Positions 19,779 to 26,581 of a stretch of 26,692 nucleotides of DNA are shown piece after piece. Position 1 is the first letter of the stretch, and each line of letters starts with the position of its first letter. The notes beneath the pieces were generated by a model that was not told the DNA's origin, made no database searches, and saw nothing but the letters and a program-made list of their open reading frames with translations. A program made the position numbers and the translations under genes. The stretch lies in NCBI GenBank assembly GCA_036510655.1, contig DATCDQ010000038.1, forward strand, positions 1 through 26,692, written 5' to 3'. This DNA comes from Rathayibacter_A sp036510655 (GTDB lineage: Bacteria; Actinomycetota; Actinomycetes; Actinomycetales; Microbacteriaceae).

Positions 19779-21398
19779 TTAGAAGTCCATGCCACCGCTC
19801 GGGTCGCCGGCAGGAACGGGGTTGCGCTCCGGCTTGTCGGCGACGACGGCCTCGGTGGTGAGGAACAGCGCAGCGATGGATGCCGCATTCTGCAGAGCAG
19901 AGCGCGTCACCTTGGCCGGGTCGATGATGCCCTGAGCGATCAGGTCACCGTACTCGCCCGTTGCGGCGTTCAGGCCCCAGCCTGCTGGTAGTTCTGCAAC
20001 CTTGGCCGCGACAACGCCCGGCTCGAGGCCTGCGTTGAGTGCGATCTGCTTGAGCGGAGCCTCGATGGCCACGCGCACGATGTTCGCACCCGTTGCCTCG
20101 TCGCCCGTGAGCTCGAGCTTGGCGAACGCAACCTTGCCTGCCTGGATGAGTGCAACGCCACCACCGGCGACGATGCCCTCTTCGACGGCAGCCTTTGCGT
20201 TGCGAACGGCGTCTTCGATGCGGTGCTTGCGCTCCTTGAGCTCGACCTCGGTGGCGGCACCGGCCTTGATGACCGCAACACCGCCGGCGAGCTTCGCCAG
20301 GCGCTCCTGCAGCTTCTCACGGTCGTAGTCGCTGTCCGTGTTCTCGATCTCGTTGCGGATCTGCTGCACGCGGCCGGCGATCTGCTCGGCGTCGCCTGCA
20401 CCCTCGATGATCGTGGTCTCGTCCTTGGTGATGACCACCTTGCGGGCAGAACCCAGCAGGTCGAGGGTCACGTTCTCAAGCTTGAGGCCGACCTCTTCGC
20501 TGATGACCTGGCCACCGGTGAGGATGGCGATGTCCTGCAGCTGAGCCTTACGACGGTCACCGAACCCCGGCGCCTTGACGGCAACCGACTTGAAGATACC
20601 GCGGATCTTGTTCACGACCAGCGTGGCCAGAGCCTCGCCGTCGACGTCTTCCGCGATGATCAGCAACTGCTTGCCGGACTGGATCACCTTGTCGACGATC
20701 GGCAGCAAGTCCTTGATGGCCGAGACCTTCGAGTTGACGATCAGGATGTACGGGTCCTCGAAGACCGCTTCCTGGCGGTCGGGGTCCGTGACGAAGTACT
20801 GCGACAGGTAGCCCTTGTCGAAGCGCATGCCCTCGGTCAACTCCAGCTCGGTGCCGAACGTGTTCGACTCCTCGACCGTGACGACGCCTTCCTTGCCCAC
20901 CTTGTCGATGGCCTCGGCGATGATCGCGCCGATCTCCGGGTCAGCCGCGGAGATGGATGCCGTTGCGGCGATCTGCTCCTTGGTCTCGACCTCCTTGGCG
21001 TTCGCAATAAGCTCGGCGGTCACAGCTGCAACAGCCTTCTCGATGCCGCGCTTGAGGCTGATCGGGTCTGCACCGGCTGCGACGTTGCGCAGACCTTCAC
21101 GCACGAGCGCCTGAGCGAGCACCGTTGCGGTGGTCGTTCCGTCGCCGGCCACGTCATCGGTCTTCTTCGCGACCTCCTTGACGAGCTCAGCGCCGATCTT
21201 CTCGTACGGCTCGTCCAGCTCGATCTCCTTGGCGATGGAAACGCCATCGTTGGTGATCGTGGGAGCGCCCCACTTCTTTTCCAGCACGACGTTGCGACCT
21301 CGTGGGCCTAGGGTCACCTTGACCGCGTCGGCGAGCTTGTTGAGTCCGCGCTCGAGGCCGCGGCGGGCTTCCTCATCAAAAGCAATAATCTTTGCCAT
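19779..21398 (-). CDS. groEL: chaperonin GroEL (60 kDa)
   Basis: 539 residues, a standard GroEL length. It begins MAKIIAFDEEARRGLERG and has the ATP-site motifs TLGPRGRNV, TNDGVSIAKEIEL and VAGDGTTTATVLAQALVREG. The C-terminus ends PAGDPSGGMDF rather than in the usual GGM repeats or a His-rich tail. This fits the main (GroEL2-type) chaperonin of Actinobacteria, which folds proteins as a double ring with GroES. No groES is adjacent, as is common when a genome keeps groEL separately. The ATG at 21398 is family-conserved; the longer frame to 21455 runs into CIRCE and is rejected. Codon choice is strongly biased to C/G-ending codons, as expected for high expression. HrcA control is inferred from the two CIRCE sites. 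Confidence 0.97.
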   Translation of the reverse strand: MAKIIAFDEEARRGLERGLNKLADAVKVTLGPRGRNVVLEKKWGAPTITNDGVSIAKEIELDEPYEKIGAELVKEVAKKTDDVAGDGTTTATVLAQALVREGLRNVAAGADPISLKRGIEKAVAAVTAELIANAKEVETKEQIAATASISAADPEIGAIIAEAIDKVGKEGVVTVEESNTFGTELELTEGMRFDKGYLSQYFVTDPDRQEAVFEDPYILIVNSKVSAIKDLLPIVDKVIQSGKQLLIIAEDVDGEALATLVVNKIRGIFKSVAVKAPGFGDRRKAQLQDIAILTGGQVISEEVGLKLENVTLDLLGSARKVVITKDETTIIEGAGDAEQIAGRVQQIRNEIENTDSDYDREKLQERLAKLAGGVAVIKAGAATEVELKERKHRIEDAVRNAKAAVEEGIVAGGGVALIQAGKVAFAKLELTGDEATGANIVRVAIEAPLKQIALNAGLEPGVVAAKVAELPAGWGLNAATGEYGDLIAQGIIDPAKVTRSALQNAASIAALFLTTEAVVADKPERNPVPAGDPSGGMDF

Positions 21399-21444
21399 GG
21401 TTGTTTCTCGTCCCTCCCGGACGTTACGCGAAAGATTCAGATAG

Positions 21445-21471
21445 TTAGCACTCAAGTGGATCGAGTGCTAG
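21445..21471 (-). promoter_or_regulatory. CIRCE element 1 (HrcA operator)
   Basis: TTAGCACTC-N9-GAGTGCTAG, differing from the consensus TTAGCACTC-N9-GAGTGCTAA only in the last base. It lies 46-73 nt before the groEL ATG and covers the predicted transcription start (about 21469). Confidence 0.95.
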
Positions 21472-21475
21472 GTCG

Positions 21476-21504
21476 ATTCTGGCACTCCGACTAGGAGAGT
21501 GCAA
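21476..21504 (-). promoter_or_regulatory. groEL promoter
   Basis: The minus strand has TTGCAC (21504-21499), a 17-nt spacer and CAGAAT (21481-21476). The -35 hexamer is part of the second CIRCE copy, so HrcA binding there would directly block RNA polymerase. Confidence 0.7.
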
Positions 21505-21505
21505 G
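21479..21505 (-). promoter_or_regulatory. CIRCE element 2 (degenerate)
   Basis: Read on the plus strand it is CTGGCACTC-N9-GAGTGCAAG, matching 7 of 9 positions in each arm with the exact 9-nt spacing. The asymmetry improves the -35 hexamer TTGCAC, which suggests a compromise between operator and promoter function. Confidence 0.85.
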
Positions 21506-21541
21506 TGCACGCGACGAGGACCGCTCAACCGGCGCACACAG

Positions 21542-21580
21542 AGAAGGCGCCGTCCGCACCCGATGCGGACGACGCCTTCT
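21542..21580. terminator. hairpin terminator after the cspA-type gene
   Basis: AGAAGGCG-C-CGTCCGCA pairs with TGCGGACG-A-CGCCTTCT (16 pairs, one internal mismatch, 5-nt loop). It begins 21 nt beyond the csp stop on the minus strand. There is no T-tract, but the stem is very stable. It would insulate csp from the groEL promoter. Confidence 0.7.
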
Positions 21581-21600
21581 GTCGATTGGGGTGCCGTGTG

Positions 21601-21810
21601 TTACGCGGAGGCCAGCCTGACCGACTCGGCCTGAGGGCCTTTGTTGCCGGTACCGACCTCGAAGACGACGTGCTGGCCCTCTTCGAGAACCTTGTATCCG
21701 CTCATGTCAATGGCGGAGTAGTGGACGAATACGTCTTGCCCTCCCCCGTCGACGGTGATGAAGCCGTAGCCTTTTTCAGCGTTGAACCACTTGACGGTTC
21801 CGTTCGCCAT
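21601..21810 (-). CDS. CspA-family cold-shock protein
   Basis: A 69-residue, single cold-shock domain: MANGTVKWFNAEKGYGFITV has the RNP1 KGYGFI, and QDVFVHYSAIDMSGYKVL has the RNP2 VFVHYSAI. It ends VRLASA. It is an OB-fold RNA chaperone that melts mRNA structure, and it resembles the constitutive or cold-induced CspA homologues of Actinobacteria. GGGAG lies 8 nt ahead of the ATG. A likely promoter (TGTACA, 16 bp, TAGTAT) gives a 5' leader of about 55 nt, shorter than that of E. coli cspA. It is a monocistronic gene between the LytR_C gene and groEL, ended by a strong hairpin. Confidence 0.95.
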   Translation of the reverse strand: MANGTVKWFNAEKGYGFITVDGGGQDVFVHYSAIDMSGYKVLEEGQHVVFEVGTGNKGPQAESVRLASA

Positions 21811-21872
21811 TGATTACTCCCATTGCTGTATTCCTCGACGCGTGCGGGGGCGCGACTCGTCGTTAGATCCAG

Positions 21873-21900
21873 ATACTAATGGAGGACACGCGTCTGTACA
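21873..21900 (-). promoter_or_regulatory. likely csp promoter
   Basis: The minus strand has TGTACA (21900-21895), a 16-nt spacer and TAGTAT (21878-21873), about 62 nt before the csp ATG. Confidence 0.45.
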
Positions 21901-21932
21901 CAGGGTGTTCCCAGATTGAGATAAAGCGTTAT

Positions 21933-22490
21933 CTACGGCGTCGCGGGCTTGTAGTCACTGCCGATCACGACGGTGATGTCTGCGCCTGAATCGACATACG
22001 CCTGTGTCAGCTCGATCGTCGAGCCTGGAAGTGAGCGCGCTACGCCCAGCGCAGCGGCCTTGTTCGCACCCGCCGAGTAGTAGACGATCGTGTGCGTGAT
22101 TGTGGTGTCGCTGGCGTTCGCCGTCGAAATGTTCTGCCAACCTGCGGCCGTGAGGGTCGCGGCCACCGCCCCTGCCACGCCGTCGAGCGTCGTGCCGTTG
22201 AGCACCGTGACGTGCAGCGATGGATTGACAGTCGGCGTGATCGTCGGCGTCTGAGTTGGGGTGAACGACGGGGCCGGTGTCCCAGTGCCGGTACCTGCCT
22301 TGAAATCGAGCGTGCCATTGATCACGGAGAGACCAATGACACCGGCCGCAATCAGGATGGCGCAGGCCAGTGCAGACCAGCCGACCCAGATCCAGCCGCG
22401 GCCCCTGCCGCGCGGCGCACGGTGCGCGCCGACCCGCTGCAGGTCATCGGGGATGACGTCAAAGCGGTCTTTCGGGTATTTATGTGCCAT
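21933..22490 (-). CDS. LytR_C (C-terminal domain) membrane-anchored protein
   Basis: 185 residues. A basic cytosolic N-terminus (KYPKDRFDVIPDDLQRVGAHRAPRG) is followed by one membrane helix (WVGWSALACAILIAAGVIGLSV). A Thr/Pro-rich linker (PAPSFTPTQTPTITPTVNP) leads to the LytR_C domain: HVTVLNGTTLDGVAGAVAATL, SLPGSTIELTQAYVDSGADI and TVVIGSDYK. This domain follows the LytR-CpsA-Psr catalytic domain in wall-polymer ligases, but here it stands alone outside the membrane, a common actinobacterial arrangement of unknown function. No clear ribosome-binding site is visible; the gene begins 17 bp after the DUF3263 stop, so translation is probably coupled. Confidence 0.88.
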   Translation of the reverse strand: MAHKYPKDRFDVIPDDLQRVGAHRAPRGRGRGWIWVGWSALACAILIAAGVIGLSVINGTLDFKAGTGTGTPAPSFTPTQTPTITPTVNPSLHVTVLNGTTLDGVAGAVAATLTAAGWQNISTANASDTTITHTIVYYSAGANKAAALGVARSLPGSTIELTQAYVDSGADITVVIGSDYKPATP

Positions 22491-22507
22491 CTTTTTCGTG
22501 TTCGAGG

Positions 22508-22807
22508 TCAGTCGGTGTAGAGCGTGCGCGTTGCGCGTGCCGTCACTCGCGCATCGCGTGCGCGTTGCAGCCGCTTGACCAGCATGGGGTCGTGGATCAG
22601 AGCAGCCGGAGCATCGATCAGAGCACTTAGCACTTGATAGTACCGGGCGGCGGACAATCCGAATTCATCTCGGATGGCCTGCTCTTTCGCACCGGCGTGC
22701 CGCCACCACTGGCGTTCGAACTCGAGAATCGCCGCGTCGCGATCCGACAACCCTCCTACTTGCGGTTGCAATGCACCGGCAGGCTCGCTGTCGCGCGCAC
22801 CGTCCAT
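22508..22807 (-). CDS. DUF3263 family protein
   Basis: 99 residues. The conserved DUF3263 block is residues 20-90: LSDRDAAILEFERQWWRHAGAKEQAIRDEFGLSAARYYQVL and IDAPAALIHDPMLVKRLQRARD. The AKEQAIRDEFGLSAARYYQ section looks like a helix-turn-helix, so DNA binding is plausible but unproven. The family is restricted to Actinobacteria and typically lies beside the LytR_C gene, as here. The ATG at 22807 is used because the extension to 22909 reads through the divergent promoter region. It is divergent from msrB. Confidence 0.87.
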   Translation of the reverse strand: MDGARDSEPAGALQPQVGGLSDRDAAILEFERQWWRHAGAKEQAIRDEFGLSAARYYQVLSALIDAPAALIHDPMLVKRLQRARDARVTARATRTLYTD

Positions 22808-22989
22808 GCTCGTCTCGCTTTCAATCGGTCGCGATCTATCGGTCCCAACATTGCTCGCGAGCCATCCTATGCCGCACCACCTGTGCAACTGCCAAGGCGC
22901 GAGGCACATCCGGAATGGCGACAGGGTGTCTGCTGTTTAGTCTTGTAGTGCCGGGGTGTGTGACGCGCCGGTGGGAGAGGACTGTTGAA

Positions 22990-23415
22990 ATGACGTATGC
23001 CGTGACCAAGAGCGAAGACGAGTGGCGCGAGGAGCTCGGCCCCGAGAAGTATGCGGTGTTGCGGCAGGCCGCCACCGAACGCCCGTGGACCGGTGAACTG
23101 CTGGACGAGCACCGCGCGGGCGTCTTCACCTGCGCCGCCTGCGGTGCCGAACTCTTCAAGAGTGGAACCAAGTTCGATTCTGCGTGCGGTTGGCCGAGCT
23201 TCTACGAGTCGGTGCGCCCCGAAGCGGTCCAACTACTGGATGACGACGGCCTCGGCATGCACCGCACGGAGGTGCGCTGCGCCGCCTGCGGTTCGCACCT
23301 CGGGCACGTGTTCGACGACGGATTCGGAACACCGACCGGCGATCGCTATTGCATGAACTCGCTGTCTCTCGATTTCGCCGCAGCGGATGCCGAGCAGGCC
23401 ACGACGCAGTCGTGA
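22990..23415 (+). CDS. msrB: peptide-methionine (R)-S-oxide reductase
   Basis: A 141-residue MsrB. The structural zinc site has CxxC pairs at C48/C51 (FTCAACGAELF) and C97/C100 (RCAACGSHLGHVF). The catalytic Cys is at 121 in GDRYCMNSLSLDF. C66 in SACGWPSFYE is a candidate resolving cysteine, seen in the two-Cys class. The enzyme repairs oxidised methionine using thioredoxin. The ATG at 22990 begins the conserved N-terminus (VTKSEDEWREEL) and follows AGAGGA; the longer frame to 22771 is antisense to DUF3263 and rejected. Its stop overlaps the nitroreductase start (GTGA), so both are translated together. Confidence 0.95.
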   Translation: MTYAVTKSEDEWREELGPEKYAVLRQAATERPWTGELLDEHRAGVFTCAACGAELFKSGTKFDSACGWPSFYESVRPEAVQLLDDDGLGMHRTEVRCAACGSHLGHVFDDGFGTPTGDRYCMNSLSLDFAAADAEQATTQS

Positions 23416-23978
23416 CCGAGTTGAGAGCGCGGGTCGCCGCTCGGCGTTCCCGCTCCCATGTGACAGAAGAGTCCCCGACCCATGAGCAACTCATTGAGCT
23501 TGTCACTGCGGCCGGACGCGTAACGGACCACAGTGCCCTTCATCCATGGCGGATCATCGAGTTGCGCGGTGAGGCACGAAACCGCTTGGGGGCAGCGTTG
23601 GCCGAAGCGGCCGGCGCCGCGGGGGCATCCGCCACGGGGACATCCGCAGACAAGCTCGCCGGAAAGCCCTTGCGGGCGCCACTGCTGCTTGCGATCGTCG
23701 CGGCACGACGCCCGAGCGACAAGGTGGCCGGGTGGGAACAGGATGCTGTCGCATCCGGTGTCGCACATCTGCTCAGCCTGTTGTTGCACGACGCAGGCTG
23801 GGGCGTGATGTGGCGCACCGGCGAATACACGCGCACGAAGCACGTGCATGCGATGCACGATCTCGGAAAGAATGAGCGCTTGCTCGGCTGGCTCTACGTC
23901 GGCGGACTTCCGGCCGGCACACGAGACGGCACGCGCAAATCGATCGACGCCGAGCAGTTTCTGACGGTGTTGGAGTGA
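23412..23978 (+). CDS. nitroreductase family protein (YdjA-like)
   Basis: 188 residues. Features of FMN-dependent nitroreductases include an N-terminal VAARRSRSH and AAGRVTDHSALHPWRIIEL, corresponding to the DHG-L-PWRF motif of the small YdjA subgroup. The middle has VASGVAHLLSLLLHDAGWGVMWRTG and the end has LGKNERLLGWLYVGG, contributing to the FMN site and dimer interface. These enzymes reduce nitro compounds or quinones with NAD(P)H; natural substrates are unclear. The GTG at 23412 is preferred over 23349 because it overlaps the msrB stop by 4 bp and starts family-like sequence. An Ala/Gly-rich stretch (about 62-80) is a flexible insert. The pairing with msrB suggests redox stress. Confidence 0.88.
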   Translation: MTELRARVAARRSRSHVTEESPTHEQLIELVTAAGRVTDHSALHPWRIIELRGEARNRLGAALAEAAGAAGASATGTSADKLAGKPLRAPLLLAIVAARRPSDKVAGWEQDAVASGVAHLLSLLLHDAGWGVMWRTGEYTRTKHVHAMHDLGKNERLLGWLYVGGLPAGTRDGTRKSIDAEQFLTVLE

Positions 23979-24020
23979 ACCGTACGGACTTTAACTCAGC
24001 GTAGACAACGCTCACACGGT
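23979..24020. terminator. nested hairpin between convergent genes
   Basis: ACCGT (23979) pairs with ACGGT (24016-24020), and inside it AGCGT (23998-24002) pairs with ACGCT (24008-24012). It lies exactly between the nitroreductase stop and the stop of the small minus-strand gene. The stems are short and there is no T-tract. Confidence 0.35.
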
Positions 24021-24190
24021 CAGTCGAACTTGTGCAACCAATGGATCGGCAGACCGAAGGACAGTGCGACGCAGAGGATGCCTGCTATGAACGTCTCAGC
24101 CTGAAACGCCGTGAGCGTCGCAGCCAGATACATCAAAAAAAGTCCGCCCAAAAAGAACACGAACGACACAATCAGGGCAATTACATTCAT
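24020..24190 (-). CDS. 56-residue two-helix membrane protein
   Basis: A small minus-strand gene. ATG at 24190 follows GGGAGG at good spacing and TGA is at 24022-24020. The product begins MNVIALIVSFVFFLGGLFLM, a strong membrane helix. A second helix follows (FIAGILCVALSFGLPIHWL), and it ends HKFD. Short ends on both sides suggest a hairpin in the membrane. I recognise no family. The coherent hydrophobic pattern, ribosome-binding site and fit between a convergent neighbour and a divergent one argue that it is real, although short membrane ORFs can be spurious. Confidence 0.7.
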   Translation of the reverse strand: MNVIALIVSFVFFLGGLFLMYLAATLTAFQAETFIAGILCVALSFGLPIHWLHKFD

Positions 24191-24362
24191 CACGGCCTCC
24201 CACCCCCAGCGTAGCGTGCCACCGAGCCCGACCTTCGACCGGCGTCGCCATTGTCGACCGCTGAAACGGGGACAGGACGACCGTCCCCCGTGTCCCCCAA
24301 AAGGCCGCTACACGCCGAACCTCAGATGCGCAAGGCTTGAACGTAATCAGAAAGGTCATCGA
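24191..24362. other. intergenic region with alternative hairpins
   Basis: 172 bp between the small membrane gene and the PH-like gene. It must hold both divergent promoters, though I see no convincing -35/-10 pair. GGGGACA (24268-24274) can pair with either GTCCCC (24283-24288) or TGTCCCC (24291-24297), so two mutually exclusive hairpins are possible. Confidence 0.4.
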
Positions 24363-24941
24363 GTGTCCCAACGCCGTGTCGTCGCGGGTTCCTCCGCGTC
24401 TGCGCGCGTTCTGCGCCCTGTGTCGCGACTGCTTCGGCAGGGTGTTGTGACCATGATCGCCCTGACTGCCCCGGTGTTCGCGGTGCTCTACTGGTTGACG
24501 ATTCCGCACCGTCTGTGGTTGTTCGTGCTTGCGGCGCATCTACTCGTGATGGCGCTGAGCGCACTCATCGGCTGGGGTTACGCCGTGGCGTCGATCCGCG
24601 TGTCCCCAGAGGGGCTCTACGAACGCGGCTTCTTCGGGCACAAGCGGTACTACCCGGTCAACGAGATCGGCAGCATCCTGTTGCTCGAAACGTATCGGGA
24701 CAGCGCGTTGGACAGCCAGCCGCAGTTGTTCGTCTGCGGCAACGATGGCCGCACACTGCTCCGGATGCGTGGCGCGTTCTGGCAGCGCACCGACATGGAC
24801 CTGCTGATCGGAATCCTCGACGTGCCCGTACACGTCGTGGACGGCACCTTCACGATGTCGGAGCTCAGGCGCACTCGACCCGAATTGCTGTATTGGTTCG
24901 AGCGGTTCCCCTGGACTCACACCGGATCCGCCGGCGCCTGA
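24363..24941 (+). CDS. membrane protein with PH-like domain, hypothetical
   Basis: 192 residues. A basic N-terminus is followed by two membrane helices: VVTMIALTAPVFAVLYWL and LWLFVLAAHLLVMALSALIGW. A cytosolic beta-rich domain of about 110 residues follows (VASIRVSPEGLYERGFFGHKRYYPVNEIGSILLLETY, QLFVCGNDGRTLLRMRGAFWQ, MDLLIGILDVPVHVV). The strand order and the 'G-L-Y-ERGFFG..R-Y-P..EI' layout resemble bacterial PH-like domains of membrane proteins. No enzymatic residues are evident. The GTG at 24363 follows AAAGG at 8 nt; the longer frame to 24111 is antisense to the small membrane gene and rejected. Function unknown. Confidence 0.72.
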   Translation: MSQRRVVAGSSASARVLRPVSRLLRQGVVTMIALTAPVFAVLYWLTIPHRLWLFVLAAHLLVMALSALIGWGYAVASIRVSPEGLYERGFFGHKRYYPVNEIGSILLLETYRDSALDSQPQLFVCGNDGRTLLRMRGAFWQRTDMDLLIGILDVPVHVVDGTFTMSELRRTRPELLYWFERFPWTHTGSAGA

Positions 24942-24974
24942 GTCGATCGGCCGGCGCAGTCGATCGGCCGGCGC
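24941..24974. repeat. two tandem 17-bp repeats
   Basis: AGTCGATCGGCCGGCGC occurs at 24941-24957 and again at 24958-24974, starting within the stop codon of the PH-like gene. Each unit contains the palindrome CGATCG and the palindrome GCCGGC. It lies between convergent genes (24941 and 24999). Confidence 0.85.
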
Positions 24975-24998
24975 AACGAGCAGCCGGAGCGACAGCGG

Positions 24999-25607
24999 TC
25001 AGACGACCGCATCCGTCGGCAGGCCGAGCAACCCGCCTGCAGTGCCACCGGATGGCAGCGGCTGGAATCCGAGTGCCGCGTAGAAACCGCGCGCGGGCAG
25101 GTTCTGCGGCGACACTCCGAGGTGCACGCCCGGCACGCCACGTTCGCGCAGTTCGCCGAGCAGCCGCCTGATCAACGTGCGCCCCAGCCCCTGACCTTGC
25201 AGTTCAGGGAGAAGGTCAATGTGCAGGTGCGCGGGGTATTCATCGAGCTCCGGGATCAGCATCCGCTCGGGATCGTAGCCGACCTCGACGAACTGATCGG
25301 ATGCCGTCATCGGCGGCTGCGCGCGCGTGTAACGGTGCGCGAATCCCGGCAACCACTCGGCCCGGTAACGCTGGACGAATGCGCGTGTGTCCGCCGTCGC
25401 AACGAGGTAGCCGGCGACGCGCTCACCCGTGTCGACGAGGAAGGCGAGGTCGGGTTCGAATTCGACATACGGCAGCGCGTAGATGTCCGGTAAGAGGTCA
25501 TCTGACACGTGCAGGCCGGTCGCGTCGCCGCCCAGCTTGCCCGTACGCAGGCAGACATCCGCCACATCGGCACGGTCTGTCGGTCGGTAAGTGCGAATCA
25601 CAGCCAT
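24999..25607 (-). CDS. GNAT family N-acetyltransferase
   Basis: A 202-residue GNAT fold protein. The N-terminus MAVIRTYRPTDRADVADVCLRTG is the first strand and helix. VAGYLVATADTRAF is the central strand. The acetyl-CoA motif A is HLHIDLLPELQGQGLGRTLIRRLL (Q-x-x-G-x-G form), and GVHLGVSPQNLPARGFYAALGF is motif B. The substrate is unknown; the PERMLIPELDEYPAHLHIDLL variety is common in Actinobacteria and somewhat like NagJ/OGA-type acetyltransferase domains. AGGATAG lies near the ATG at 25607. It is divergent from the APH-like kinase, with 50 bp between the starts. Confidence 0.9.
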   Translation of the reverse strand: MAVIRTYRPTDRADVADVCLRTGKLGGDATGLHVSDDLLPDIYALPYVEFEPDLAFLVDTGERVAGYLVATADTRAFVQRYRAEWLPGFAHRYTRAQPPMTASDQFVEVGYDPERMLIPELDEYPAHLHIDLLPELQGQGLGRTLIRRLLGELRERGVPGVHLGVSPQNLPARGFYAALGFQPLPSGGTAGGLLGLPTDAVV

Positions 25608-25657
25608 CGTTCTATCCTGGCACCGCCGCAGCGGGCGCTGTGCGGCATACTAACGGG

Positions 25658-26554
25658 GTGAAGGGATCAGGCGACAGCGGCACACCCATGCACGCGGCCG
25701 ATGCCGCCGTGCGTACGGCCATGCAATCCGCCGACGCGCTGCTGCGCCGCTGGCATTCCGAGCCCGACGGGGAGCCCTTCGCGACCTCGACGAGCGTCCT
25801 CATTCCGGCCCGCCGCGATGGCGCGGCCGTGATGCTCAAGATCGCGACCGTAGCCGAAGAAGCCAGAGGCAACGCCGTGATGGCCTTCTGGAACGGCCGC
25901 GGCAGCGCCCGCGTGCTCGAACACGAAGCGGCCGCCGTCCTGCTGGAGCGGGCAACCGGCGCGCGGTCGCTCGAGGCGCTGTCCGAGGCAGGCGACGCCA
26001 CGGACGATGAGGCGAGCCGTATCCTGTGCCGAGTCGGCAGTCGCCTCCACAGGATCCCGGGTATGCCGCCGGGCGGTCGCGCAGCGCCCACCGAGCTGAC
26101 CACGTGGTTCCGGGACCTGTTCGTGCACGCGAGTGACGTCGGCGGATTCTACGCCCGGGCCTCGGCGATCGCTCAGGACCTACTGGCGAATCAGCGCGAC
26201 ATCGTTGTTCTGCACGGTGATCTGCATCACGGCAACGTGCTCGACTTCGGTGTGGAGATGCATCCGGAACTCGACGGCTGGGCCGCGATCGACCCGAAGT
26301 GCTTGATCGGCGACCGCGCGTTCGACTTCACGAATGTCCTGTGCAACCCGAGCGCGGATGTCGCGCTGCGGCCAGGACGGCTGGCCCGGCAACTCGAGGT
26401 GATCGCGCACGCCGTAGCGCTCGATCTGGTGCGCCTGACACGGTGGACGATCGCCTGGTGCGGACTGTCAGCCGCGTGGAGCGCACGCGACGGCGACGCC
26501 TCCTCGCATACGCTCGGGGTAGGACTCGAGGCAGAGCGCTTGCTTGGGGACTGA
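25658..26554 (+). CDS. aminoglycoside/hydroxyurea kinase family protein (APH(6)-like)
   Basis: 298 residues. The kinase-like fold has ATSTSVLIPARRDGAAVMLKIAT at the ATP site (Lys in MLK), EHEAAAVLLERATGARSLE, and the catalytic loop VLHGDLHHGNVLDFG. The metal-binding DPK motif is IDPKCLIGDRAFDFTNVLCNP, which is characteristic of the streptomycin 6-kinase/hydroxyurea kinase family (PF04655). The family includes APH(6) resistance enzymes, but most genomic members have unknown substrates, so resistance should not be assumed. The GTG at 25658 is 5 nt after CATACT and has no ribosome-binding site, fitting leaderless translation; the ATG at 25688 is an alternative. The gene appears intact and has normal codon use, so there is no sign of recent transfer. 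Confidence 0.87.
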   Translation: MKGSGDSGTPMHAADAAVRTAMQSADALLRRWHSEPDGEPFATSTSVLIPARRDGAAVMLKIATVAEEARGNAVMAFWNGRGSARVLEHEAAAVLLERATGARSLEALSEAGDATDDEASRILCRVGSRLHRIPGMPPGGRAAPTELTTWFRDLFVHASDVGGFYARASAIAQDLLANQRDIVVLHGDLHHGNVLDFGVEMHPELDGWAAIDPKCLIGDRAFDFTNVLCNPSADVALRPGRLARQLEVIAHAVALDLVRLTRWTIAWCGLSAAWSARDGDASSHTLGVGLEAERLLGD

Positions 26555-26581
26555 ACCGGGCAGTCAGGTTGAACCGAGCGA

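Noticed and set aside
20223..21311. Plus-strand 362-codon ORF
   Set aside because: Antisense of groEL; its Leu/Asp/Arg-rich composition mirrors the highly biased groEL codons.
22771..22989. Extension of msrB upstream
   Set aside because: It would be antisense to the DUF3263 gene; MsrB conserved sequence starts at the ATG at 22990.
25658..26554. Acquired aminoglycoside resistance gene
   Set aside because: The kinase family matches, but there are no mobile elements around it, its codon use is like its neighbours', and most chromosomal members have no shown resistance role.
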